A stretch of DNA of 6,886 bases from Brachybacterium sp. (GTDB lineage: Bacteria > Actinomycetota > Actinomycetes > Actinomycetales > Dermabacteraceae), in contig JAKDNE010000172.1 in assembly GCA_030451965.1 (NCBI GenBank), positions 1 to 6,886 of the forward strand, read 5' to 3'. Positions 1 through 5,793 of this stretch are shown one piece after another. The position numbers were made by a program, and so were the translations under genes. Numbering within the stretch: the first letter of the stretch is position 1; every line of letters starts with the position of its first letter. The notes beneath the pieces are model-generated. The model saw only the letters and a program-made list of their open reading frames with translations. It had not been told where the DNA came from and ran no database searches.

Positions 1-302
1 CCGCAGCGCCGGCATCCCCAGCACCCTCGGCCCCCGCGCCGGTGGACTCCTCACCGGCGGCCCCGCGCAGCGGCGCCGCCCTGGTGCGCGAGGCGGCACA
101 GGCCTCCCGCAGCGCCGGACAGGGCCTCGGCGGTCGGCGCGGCGAGGCGCCCACGGAGCCGGCCGCGGACACCGACCCCACCGGCGGTGCGACCCGCGAC
201 GATGAGGACGCGGTGGTCTCCACCCGCAACGGCCGTGAGGTCGTCGAGAAGCTGCTCGGCGGCAAGGTCCTCGAGATCATCGACGAGAACCGCAGCTACT
301 AG
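1..302 (+). CDS. dnaX: C-terminal end of probable DNA polymerase III subunit gamma/tau (partial, 5' end outside window)
   Basis: The reading frame is open from base 3 and ends at TAG 300-302, giving 99 visible residues. The GTG at base 42 is internal, because the frame is already open before it. The first ~60 residues are low-complexity Ala/Pro/Gly/Arg, as in the flexible linker that ends actinobacterial gamma/tau subunits. The last ~25 residues form an ordered segment (GREVVEKLLGGKVLEIIDE), resembling the short tail of these proteins. In the family, gamma/tau is the clamp-loader ATPase that loads the beta clamp and bridges polymerase cores. None of its ATPase domain is in view, so the call rests on the tail, the linker and a recR gene downstream on the same strand. 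Any other protein with an Ala/Pro-rich linker remains possible. Confidence 0.55.
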   Translation, partial: AAPASPAPSAPAPVDSSPAAPRSGAALVREAAQASRSAGQGLGGRRGEAPTEPAADTDPTGGATRDDEDAVVSTRNGREVVEKLLGGKVLEIIDENRSY

Positions 303-335
303 GCCGGTTGCTGCACCGGTGCGCCCCGCCCGGCC
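302..335 (+). terminator. possible hairpin terminator after the dnaX-like gene
   Basis: GGCCGG (302-307) and CCGGCC (330-335) form a perfect 6-bp inverted repeat with a 22-nt loop. The loop contains the perfect 10-bp palindrome GCACCGGTGC (313-322). The structure starts at the last base of the stop codon. No U-tract follows, so it is not a canonical intrinsic terminator. GC-rich DNA gives such stems easily by chance. Confidence 0.3.
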
Positions 336-373
336 GACGAGCGGCTGCATCTCCTGCACCCTGCCTCCGATGG

Positions 374-388
374 TTGCCCGGAAGGCAA
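374..388. promoter_or_regulatory. operator copy 1, TTGCC-N5-GGCAA
   Basis: TTGCC (374-378) and GGCAA (384-388) are perfect 5-bp inverted arms around a 5-nt spacer (CGGAA). The left arm is part of the -35 box. The same architecture recurs at 402-416, with centres 28 bp apart. The most likely ligand is the winged-helix protein encoded by the second gene of this operon; that link is inference from proximity. Confidence 0.6.
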
Positions 389-402
389 GCGACATCTACT
401 GT
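374..402 (+). promoter_or_regulatory. sigma-70-type promoter of the membrane protein/regulator operon
   Basis: TTGCCC (374-379) serves as the -35 box and TACTGT (397-402) as the -10 box, with the optimal 17-nt spacer. Transcription should start near 409. The two boxes are the best promoter match upstream of the 458-1233 operon and are interleaved with two copies of an inverted repeat, as expected for a repressible promoter. The start site is inferred from spacing. Confidence 0.6.
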
Positions 403-416
403 TGCCAACATGGCAA
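402..416. promoter_or_regulatory. operator copy 2, TTGCC-N5-GGCAA
   Basis: TTGCCAACATGGCAA has arms that pair over 6 bp (TTGCCA 402-407, TGGCAA 411-416). It has the same TTGCC-N5-GGCAA consensus as the copy at 374-388. It begins on the last base of the -10 box and covers the predicted transcription start, so a bound dimer would block RNA polymerase. It also spans the ATG at 410-412, an alternative start of the downstream gene. Confidence 0.65.
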
Positions 417-457
417 ATGAGCGTTGTCCGGATCCGGCGCACGATGAGGAAACCCCC

Positions 458-913
458 GTGTCGGCGCTCGAGGCCGAGATCGCGCTGACAGGCCTCGACG
501 CGGACGGGGCCAGGCTCGCCCACGGTCTTCCGATTCCGTGGGGACACCTCCTCGCCGGCGGCATGCTGATGGCCGTCCTCGTCGGCGTGGACATGCTCTC
601 CGCGGGCTGGATGGCAGCGACAACAGCAGCAACTCTGCTCGGCACGTTCCTGGTGGGCCTGCACTACCGGACGCGATACGGGGTCGTACCGGCGGGCCCG
701 ATCGGCCGCCGCAGCACCTGGCTGCTGGTGTTCCTGCTCGTCGCGCTGTTGTTGGCGAAGGTCGCGGTGATGGTCATCGCCGATACCGGGATCTCCCCGT
801 GGGGGGCGGCGTTGCCGATGATCGGAGCCCTCGCCGTGACGCTGCTCTTCGGCGCCAGGTACCACTTGGCGATGCGCGAGGTGCTCGCCCATCGGCTCGG
901 CAGGCGACTGTGA
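458..913 (+). CDS. small four-helix integral membrane protein, unknown family
   Basis: This 151-residue protein has about four hydrophobic helices, at roughly residues 29-48, 51-69, 87-107 and 114-134. A short amphipathic N-terminal segment precedes them and a basic tail (AHRLGRRL) follows. No catalytic motif or family was recognised. The GTG at 458 is chosen because GAGGA (446-450) sits 7 nt upstream as a ribosome binding site, and because the codons between 410 and 458 often end in A or T, unlike the rest of the gene. An in-frame ATG at 410 would add 16 residues. It lies 7 nt after the -10 box, so a leaderless mRNA starting there is a real alternative. The gene overlaps the next one by 4 nt and is probably translationally coupled to it. 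Small membrane protein plus small winged-helix regulator is a recurrent actinobacterial gene pair of unknown role. Confidence 0.8.
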   Translation: MSALEAEIALTGLDADGARLAHGLPIPWGHLLAGGMLMAVLVGVDMLSAGWMAATTAATLLGTFLVGLHYRTRYGVVPAGPIGRRSTWLLVFLLVALLLAKVAVMVIADTGISPWGAALPMIGALAVTLLFGARYHLAMREVLAHRLGRRL

Positions 914-1233
914 ACGATCAGCGTTCTGCACAGTTCGACGAACTCATCCACTCCCCGGTCCGGTTGCGGATCTGCGGTGTGCTGCGGAACGTGGAACGGC
1001 TGGAGTTCGCTGTCCTGCGTGACACCCTCGAGCTGACCGACGCGCACCTGTCCAAGAATCTCAAAGTGCTCGCCGACGCAGGGACCCTCACCCTGCGCAG
1101 GGAGCGCTCGCCGCAGCGGGCCGACAACCGCCGTCGCACCTGGGTCTCCCTGACCGCGGCGGGCCGGAACACTCTGGAGGCGCACCTGCTCGCGCTTGCG
1201 CAGATCGTGGAGGCCGCGCCCCGCTGCCAGTGA
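910..1233 (+). CDS. winged-helix DNA-binding transcriptional regulator (HTH_34/MarR-like)
   Basis: This 107-residue protein is essentially one winged-helix domain. The first helix carries the HSPVRLRICGVL stretch (residues ~14-25), as in small regulators of the winged-helix PF13601 type. The helix-turn-helix lies at ~31-60, with recognition-helix residues in TDAHLSKNLKVL. A basic wing (~61-82, with RRERSPQR and NRRRTWVSLT) and a C-terminal dimerisation helix (~83-102) complete it. No ligand-binding domain or metal-site cysteine cluster is present. The start is GTG 910, which shares GTGA with the stop of the membrane protein gene, so the two are made together. The operon's promoter holds two TTGCC-N5-GGCAA palindromes, the kind of site a dimeric winged helix binds, so negative autoregulation is the simplest model. 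The family assignment is firm; the target and inducer are inference. Confidence 0.88.
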   Translation: MNDQRSAQFDELIHSPVRLRICGVLRNVERLEFAVLRDTLELTDAHLSKNLKVLADAGTLTLRRERSPQRADNRRRTWVSLTAAGRNTLEAHLLALAQIVEAAPRCQ

Positions 1234-1251
1234 AGGCCGGGGAGCCGGGGC

Positions 1252-1782
1252 TCAGGCCTCGCGCGGCTCGAGCAGGCTGAACAGGTCGGTGCGCAGCGTC
1301 GCCGGGTTCACATCCGGTGACGGCGGCGTCACGTAGAACTCCCAGAACGGGTAGACCATCTGCTCCTCGGATTCGCCGATGCCCTCGGTGAAGGCCCCCC
1401 ACTTCTCGGCCAGCCCCCCGTACCCACCGATATGGGAGGTCCAGGCCACGCGGCCGGCCGGCAGCACGGACCCGGTCACCTCGAACCCGCTGGGCAGGGC
1501 GAGGGGCTCGGTCAGCGGCGCGGCGATCGGGAAGCCCATCTCCAGATCGGCGGTGGAGACCGGGGCGCGACGATGCAGCGCGAATGCCGGACCGATCGGG
1601 CTGATCCCGACCTCCGCCAGCGCCGCCCCCAGAGACGAGAAGGTCCCGTCCATCAGGGACGCCATCTCGTGCATCGGGAAGTCGCGCCGCGCGACGACAG
1701 CTGTGTACACCTCGGGCGCCTGGGCCACCTGGCACCGGGTGGCCGGCTCCGCGGCGTCATAGGGAGGCGGCATCGATGACAT
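1252..1782 (-). CDS. stand-alone GyrI-like/AraC effector-binding domain protein
   Basis: This 176-residue protein matches the GyrI-like small-molecule-binding fold (SHS2 duplication), also found at the C terminus of AraC- and MerR-type regulators such as BmrR. Visible family features are an early strand (VYTAVVARRDFP, ~25-36) and a helix with the GTFSSLGAALAEVGI region (~46-60). Next come a GPAFALHRR strand (~64-72) and the LPAGRVAWTSHIGGYGGLAEKWGAF core (~107-131, here cited by position). The family-typical WEFYVTPP ending lies at ~147-154. No DNA-binding domain is attached, so it may sequester or hydrolyse a small molecule rather than regulate. The start is ATG 1782, with AGGA 9 nt upstream; an in-frame ATG three codons later is less well placed. 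It lies 93 nt downstream of the GH125 gene on the same strand and may be co-transcribed. It ends 18 bp from the convergent regulator gene. Confidence 0.8.
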   Translation of the reverse strand: MSSMPPPYDAAEPATRCQVAQAPEVYTAVVARRDFPMHEMASLMDGTFSSLGAALAEVGISPIGPAFALHRRAPVSTADLEMGFPIAAPLTEPLALPSGFEVTGSVLPAGRVAWTSHIGGYGGLAEKWGAFTEGIGESEEQMVYPFWEFYVTPPSPDVNPATLRTDLFSLLEPREA

Positions 1783-1875
1783 CGGTCCACGTCCTGTTCA
1801 GAGTCGACAACGGGCCGTGCCGGAGAGCAGCGACCCGCCCTGACGGTACCGCGCCCACCAGAGCGCCGCCACTCC

Positions 1876-3228
1876 TCAGCCCGCAGGCGGGACGTGCAGG
1901 TCGCGGCCGACTCCGGCGAGGTCGAGGGCCAGCTCGCAGAACATCGAGTTGGACCAGGAGAACCACTCGCGGGTGAACATCGTCGGCTCATCGATGTGGA
2001 CGCCCTCGTGCATCATCCCGGTGCCGCCGTCGGTGCGGATCAGCTGGTGCAGGATGCGCAGCTTCTCCTCGCGGTCCGCGGTGGTGAGACCTTCGATGGA
2101 CTTCGCGATCGGCCAGACATGGTCCTTCGGCGTGTGCGGGGAGCCGACGCCCTCCAGGAACAGGCCCGCGTAGTAGTACGGGTTGTGCCGCGAGAGCACG
2201 GCGGCGCGGGTGGCGACCTGCACGGGATCGTCGGCGTCGGTGCAGCCCAGGTAGGGCAGCGACAGCAGGCTGGGCACGTTCGCGTCGTCCAGGAAGCGGT
2301 GCTCGCCGCGGCCGTCGATCTCGTACGCCCAGATCGGCCGCCCCTCGGGGCCGTCGATCAGCGCATGCTCCGTCAGCGCCGAGCGGATCTCGGCGGCGCG
2401 CTGCCGCGCCTCGGCCGCCTCGTCGGCTGCGTCCGCGACCTGTTCGAGCAGCTCCGCCAGACGGTCCAGCGCCAGGGCCAGGAAATGGTTGCCCGGGACG
2501 TTGTAGCCCAGCTCGCAGGCGTCGTCCGAGGGGCGGAAACCCGCCCACACCAGCCCGTTCGGGGCGGTCAGGGAGCCGCGACCCTCGCGTGCGAGGGTGT
2601 CCTGGGAGGGCACACCCGCGCGACGGAAGACGTACTGCGAGCGCTCCTCATGATGCTGCTCGGTGGCGACGGTGGCGAGGATCGCCCGCGCCGCGGGCAG
2701 GAAGCGCTCATCCGCCCAGGAGGTGTCCCCGGTCGCGCGCCACAGCCGCCATGCCAGATCCGGTCCGTACGAGAGCGAGTCCAGCTCGAACTTGCGCTCC
2801 CACGCCCACGGGTTCTCGAACTCGGTCTCGTCCTCGTCCCAGTGCGCGGAGTCCGGGAGGCGGTTGAAGGCGTTGGCGTAGGGATCTATCTCGAGGTACT
2901 GCCAGTGACGGCGCAGCAGCCCGCTGAGCAGGGAGCCCAGCACGGCGCGGTCCTCCTCGGCGCCGACACCGCCCGCCACCAGTCGCAGCAGCGGCGTGAG
3001 CTGTGCGGCCGAGTCCCGCAGCCACATGGCCGGGATGTCCCCGGTGATCACGAAGGTGGTGCCGTCCTCCTCGACGCTCACCGTGGTCTCGGCGGTGTTG
3101 CGCAGATAGCCGACCACGCGGCCGGCGATCTCCTCCGCGAGGGCGTGGTCGGGGCCGACGAGGTCGGCGAGGCCGGTCAGGACACGGTCATGGACCGCGT
3201 CGAGCAGGGGGGAGGGCAGCGTGGCCAC
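1876..3228 (-). CDS. glycoside hydrolase family 125 protein, probable exo-alpha-1,6-mannosidase
   Basis: This 450-residue protein is close to the usual length of GH125 (formerly DUF1237). These are metal-independent, inverting exo-alpha-mannosidases that remove non-reducing alpha-1,6-linked mannose, within an (alpha/alpha)6-barrel. Family stretches visible are GDIPAMWLRDSAAQ (63-76), FRPSDDA (231-237), GYNVPGN (241-247), DDANVPSLLSLPYLG (314-328) and the C-terminal HEGVHIDEPTMFTREWFSWSN (407-427, key residues E408 and E421). By comparison with characterised clostridial and streptococcal members, the acid is probably D235 or D236, and the base E408 or E421; an alignment is needed to choose. 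There is no signal peptide or membrane segment, so it should act in the cytoplasm on imported mannosides. The start is GTG 3228, with GAGGAG 4 nt upstream. No transporter or sugar regulator is adjacent, so the substrate route is not shown by context. Confidence 0.88.
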   Translation of the reverse strand: MATLPSPLLDAVHDRVLTGLADLVGPDHALAEEIAGRVVGYLRNTAETTVSVEEDGTTFVITGDIPAMWLRDSAAQLTPLLRLVAGGVGAEEDRAVLGSLLSGLLRRHWQYLEIDPYANAFNRLPDSAHWDEDETEFENPWAWERKFELDSLSYGPDLAWRLWRATGDTSWADERFLPAARAILATVATEQHHEERSQYVFRRAGVPSQDTLAREGRGSLTAPNGLVWAGFRPSDDACELGYNVPGNHFLALALDRLAELLEQVADAADEAAEARQRAAEIRSALTEHALIDGPEGRPIWAYEIDGRGEHRFLDDANVPSLLSLPYLGCTDADDPVQVATRAAVLSRHNPYYYAGLFLEGVGSPHTPKDHVWPIAKSIEGLTTADREEKLRILHQLIRTDGGTGMMHEGVHIDEPTMFTREWFSWSNSMFCELALDLAGVGRDLHVPPAG

Positions 3229-3292
3229 GTCACTCCTCAGCGAGGTCGGGCTGCCGGGCGCCCCGGGACGGGGGCCGGCGTGGTCGGATCAC

Positions 3293-3298
3293 ACTGTA
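3293..3298 (-). promoter_or_regulatory. possible -10 box for the GH125 gene
   Basis: On the minus strand this reads TACAGT, a TANNNT match, within GATACAGTGTGATC. It would place the transcription start near 3286 and give a leader of about 57 nt before GTG 3228. No convincing -35 box is found 16-18 nt upstream, so the call is weak. Confidence 0.35.
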
Positions 3299-3379
3299 TC
3301 CGCGTCCGGGCGGGAACAGCTCACCCGGGATCCGCTCACAGTGGAGGGCTCGCAGGCGTCCCCGGTCGGTCCGGACAAC

Positions 3380-3385
3380 TACAGT
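3380..3385 (+). promoter_or_regulatory. -10 box of recR, probably giving a leaderless mRNA
   Basis: TACAGT matches TANNNT and ends 7 nt before the GTG at 3393. That distance puts the transcription start on the start codon itself, the usual arrangement for actinobacterial leaderless transcripts. No -35 match is seen 17 nt upstream, and no AGGAGG-like ribosome binding site precedes the GTG; the GGGGG at 3386-3390 is too close to serve. Confidence 0.5.
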
Positions 3386-3392
3386 GGGGGCC

Positions 3393-3986
3393 GTGTACGA
3401 AGGCATCGTCCAGGACCTCATCGACGAGCTCGGCAGGCTGCCGGGCATCGGCCCCAAGTCGGCGCAGCGGATCGCATTCCATCTGCTGGACGCCGACGAC
3501 GCCGCCGTGCGCCGACTCGCAGAGGTGCTGGTCCAGGTCAAGGACACGGTGCGCTTCTGCGAGATCTGCGGGAACGTCTCGGCCGACGAACGCTGCCGCA
3601 TCTGCACCGACACCCGCCGCACCGACGAGGTGATCTGCGTGGTCGAGGAGTCCAAGGACATCGTCGCGATCGAGAAGATCCGCGAGTTCAAGGGCCGCTA
3701 CCACGTGCTCGGAGGCGCCATCGATCCCATCGGCGGCGTCGGCCCGAGCGACCTGCGCATCACCCAGCTGATGAGCCGACTGGGCTCGGGCGAGACCCAG
3801 GAGGTGATCCTGGCGCTGGATCCGAACATCGAGGGCGAGGCCACCTCGGCCTACCTCTCGCGCCTGCTGGGACCGCTCGAGCTCACCGTCACCCGTCTCG
3901 CCTCCGGCCTGCCGGTCGGCGGCGACCTCGACTATGCCGACGAGATGACCCTGGGCCGAGCATTCCTGGGTCGACGCTCCGTCTGA
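3393..3986 (+). CDS. recR: recombination mediator protein RecR
   Basis: This 197-residue protein is full length for RecR. With RecF and RecO, RecR helps load RecA on gapped DNA during recombinational repair; it forms a ring-like clamp. The domains run in family order. A helix-hairpin-helix lies near residues 9-32 (LGRLPGIGPKSAQRIAFHLL). The four-cysteine zinc site uses C56, C59, C68 and C71. The Toprim domain (~79-160) carries VVEES (83-87) and DPNIEGEAT (143-151), with acidic residues D143, E147 and E149. A C-terminal Walker-B-like segment follows. GTG 3393 is chosen because the product then begins with the standard YEGIVQDLIDELG; the in-frame GTG at 3384 would add three residues and lies inside the -10 box. 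A membrane protein gene follows 16 nt downstream. No ybaB precedes recR, and a dnaX-like gene lies 3.1 kb upstream. Confidence 0.97.
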   Translation: MYEGIVQDLIDELGRLPGIGPKSAQRIAFHLLDADDAAVRRLAEVLVQVKDTVRFCEICGNVSADERCRICTDTRRTDEVICVVEESKDIVAIEKIREFKGRYHVLGGAIDPIGGVGPSDLRITQLMSRLGSGETQEVILALDPNIEGEATSAYLSRLLGPLELTVTRLASGLPVGGDLDYADEMTLGRAFLGRRSV

Positions 3987-4002
3987 CCCCCAGGACCCGT
4001 TC

Positions 4003-5721
4003 ATGACCTCGCCCCACGCTCGCACCCTGCCGCCGCTGAGAGATCTGCCCGCGCCGCAGGAGCTGCCCCGGGAGTCCCCCTCCCTGGTGCCGCCGGGAGA
4101 GATCATCGCCGAGTCCAAGACCGCGATCCGGCGGCGCCTGCTGCGGATCCTGTGGGCACCCGCCCTGGTGCTGCTGGGCCTGTGGTACCTGCTGCTGGTG
4201 CTGTACGTCGCCGGCGCCTCGCCCACCTTCTGGTTCGTCGCGCTCCTGGCCGCGCTCGGGGATCCGAGCTTCCTGGATTTCGCGATCCGGAGCCTGGGCT
4301 TCACCGGCTCCGGCCTGGGCACCGCGTTCCTCCTGGTCCCGGCCGCCGCGACGCTGCTGAGCCTGCTCACAGCGCTGCTGGCACCCTCGCTCGTGGCCGG
4401 CATCCTTCCGCGCCGCTTCCTCAGCGAACACGCGTTCCAGCGAGAAGTGGCCACCCGGGTCACGGCGATGCTGATGCTCCCGCCGGTCCTGGTCGTCCTG
4501 ATCCTGCCGCTCACCGTGCTGCTCGGTCTGTCGCAGCCGTGGTCCGGTTTCGGTGCCGGGCCCCTGTCCTCCTGGTGCCTGGCGCTCGGCGCGCTGCAGC
4601 TCGCCTGGCTGGGGGGGCGCCGGACCGCCCCGGCCTCGAAGCTGCTGGGCAGCACGGAGGCGGAGATGCTGGCCAGCACCTCCCGGCTCGACCGTGACCT
4701 CGACAGACGAGCAGCGGCGGCGGCGCAGGTGCGCGCGCAGGACCGCCGGCATCTGCCCCCGAACCTCGGCACCCCAGCGCTGGCCGGCGCCACCACCCCC
4801 CGCGGCGCCCTGCGCGCCCTGGGCCTCATCGCCCGCTCGAGTCTGGTGTGGGTTGTGCCGGCCGCGGTCGTCACCGGCTGGGTGATCTTCGGGATCACCG
4901 ACATGGTCACCGTGTTCTCCCGGCTCGCCAGCATGGACCTGACGCAGATGTCCTCCCCGCTGCGCTGGCAGCAGCTGGTGGTCGCGGCACCGATCGCCGG
5001 CCTGGTGCTGCTCGGCCTGGCCCTGGCCCCGGCGCTCGCGGTCATCCTGTCCGCCTCCCAGCGCGACCAGGTCCGTGATCAGCGCACCTATGAGGACTGG
5101 ACGCATCGCGCCCGGGTCAACCCGTGGGAGGCCCGCGCGGTGGCTCTGACCGGCTGGTTCGCTGGGGGCTGGATGCTGCTGGGGGCGGTCCTGGCGGCAC
5201 TGGTGCTGCAGCTGCTGCAGGTCGCGACCGCCCTGAGCTGGGTCTGGATCGTGATGATCGTGCTGGTGCTGGCGCCGTTGCAGGGTCTGGCCGCCGCGGC
5301 CGCGATGCGCTCAGGGCTGCGAGATGTGCTCTACGGTCCCGCCGGCGGCTTCATGCGGCGCGAGAGCCCGTACGCGCTGGTCGCCCCGGACGTGGGGACC
5401 CGCGCCGACCGTGCCAGGGACCCGGTGGTGCGCGCAGCGCTGCGCACACGGCTCCGGGCCGGGGCAGGCGGCCCCGATGCGCCGCCTCTGCTCGAGATCT
5501 TCGACCTCGACACCGCAGGGGAACGGCTCTGGGTCGATGACTCGGACCCCGGCGCGACCGATACCGCCGTGCGCGAGGCCGACCTCTCCCGCGGCGCCCT
5601 GCCGGACTTCGGCGGCGAGGGCTCGGCCTTCACCGGCGGCGGGCAGGAGCCTGCGAAGATCGATGCCCCGCAGCACGACATCCCGGATTCTCTCAGCGAG
5701 CTGCGGGACCGGCGCCGCTGA
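4003..5721 (+). CDS. multi-pass integral membrane protein of unknown family, co-transcribed with recR
   Basis: This 572-residue protein was not recognised as a known family. Hydrophobic segments lie near residues 51-72, 105-134, 152-176, 186-204, 279-305, 325-350, 380-407 and 409-434, with a further short one at 76-86; eight or nine helices are likely. The first ~45 residues are Pro-rich and soluble. A charged loop (~205-270) divides two membrane blocks. The last ~135 residues form a hydrophilic, Asp/Glu- and Gly-rich tail rather than a membrane segment. No nucleotide-binding, protease or transporter signature is visible. ATG 4003 has AGGA 7 nt upstream. The gene starts 16 nt after recR on the same strand, so it probably shares the recR transcript. 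A functional link with recombination is not implied by sequence. The frame is intact and its codon use resembles that of its neighbours. Confidence 0.85.
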   Translation: MTSPHARTLPPLRDLPAPQELPRESPSLVPPGEIIAESKTAIRRRLLRILWAPALVLLGLWYLLLVLYVAGASPTFWFVALLAALGDPSFLDFAIRSLGFTGSGLGTAFLLVPAAATLLSLLTALLAPSLVAGILPRRFLSEHAFQREVATRVTAMLMLPPVLVVLILPLTVLLGLSQPWSGFGAGPLSSWCLALGALQLAWLGGRRTAPASKLLGSTEAEMLASTSRLDRDLDRRAAAAAQVRAQDRRHLPPNLGTPALAGATTPRGALRALGLIARSSLVWVVPAAVVTGWVIFGITDMVTVFSRLASMDLTQMSSPLRWQQLVVAAPIAGLVLLGLALAPALAVILSASQRDQVRDQRTYEDWTHRARVNPWEARAVALTGWFAGGWMLLGAVLAALVLQLLQVATALSWVWIVMIVLVLAPLQGLAAAAAMRSGLRDVLYGPAGGFMRRESPYALVAPDVGTRADRARDPVVRAALRTRLRAGAGGPDAPPLLEIFDLDTAGERLWVDDSDPGATDTAVREADLSRGALPDFGGEGSAFTGGGQEPAKIDAPQHDIPDSLSELRDRRR

Positions 5722-5723
5722 GA

Positions 5724-5746
5724 ACCGGGCCGATCCCGGACCCGGT
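5724..5746. terminator. possible bidirectional terminator between convergent genes
   Basis: ACCGGG (5724-5729) and CCCGGT (5741-5746) form a perfect 6-bp stem with an 11-nt loop. It lies just after the stop of the membrane protein gene and in the 72-bp gap before the convergent permease gene. Position supports a terminator; no U-tract follows on either strand. Confidence 0.35.
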
Positions 5747-5793
5747 GCCGGACGCGTTGCCCGCGCCTCCGTCCGAGCGCGAGGGGCCCGGCC

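Noticed and set aside
308..409. N-terminal extension of the small membrane protein from TTG 308
   Set aside because: It would begin inside the putative terminator and upstream of the promoter, and its residues are Arg/Pro/Cys-rich without conserved character.
1210..1260. GAGGCC/GGCCTC inverted repeat around the convergent gene ends as a terminator
   Set aside because: The arms are 6 bp with a loop of about 40 nt and lie partly inside both coding regions; the shorter GAGC/GCTC stem at 1242-1253 is too weak to call.
3256..3263. GGGCGCCC palindrome in the GH125-recR gap as an operator
   Set aside because: An 8-bp GC-only palindrome is expected by chance in DNA of this composition, and it does not repeat nearby.
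1894..3633. 579-codon open frame on the + strand opposite the GH125 gene and running into recR
   Set aside because: It is antisense to an unmistakable GH125 gene and then overlaps recR out of frame. Its product is low-complexity Arg/Gly/Val/Gln with no domain. Long shadow frames are expected at this GC content.
3336..5045. 569-codon open frame on the - strand across recR and the membrane protein gene
   Set aside because: It is antisense to recR, whose identity is certain, and its product is Arg/Ser/Ala-rich with no recognisable fold. A codon-position artefact is the simplest explanation.
3889..5106. 405-codon open frame on the - strand opposite the 572-residue membrane protein gene
   Set aside because: The product is a Gln/Arg/Gly-rich low-complexity chain, whereas the + strand frame has clear transmembrane helices and a ribosome binding site.
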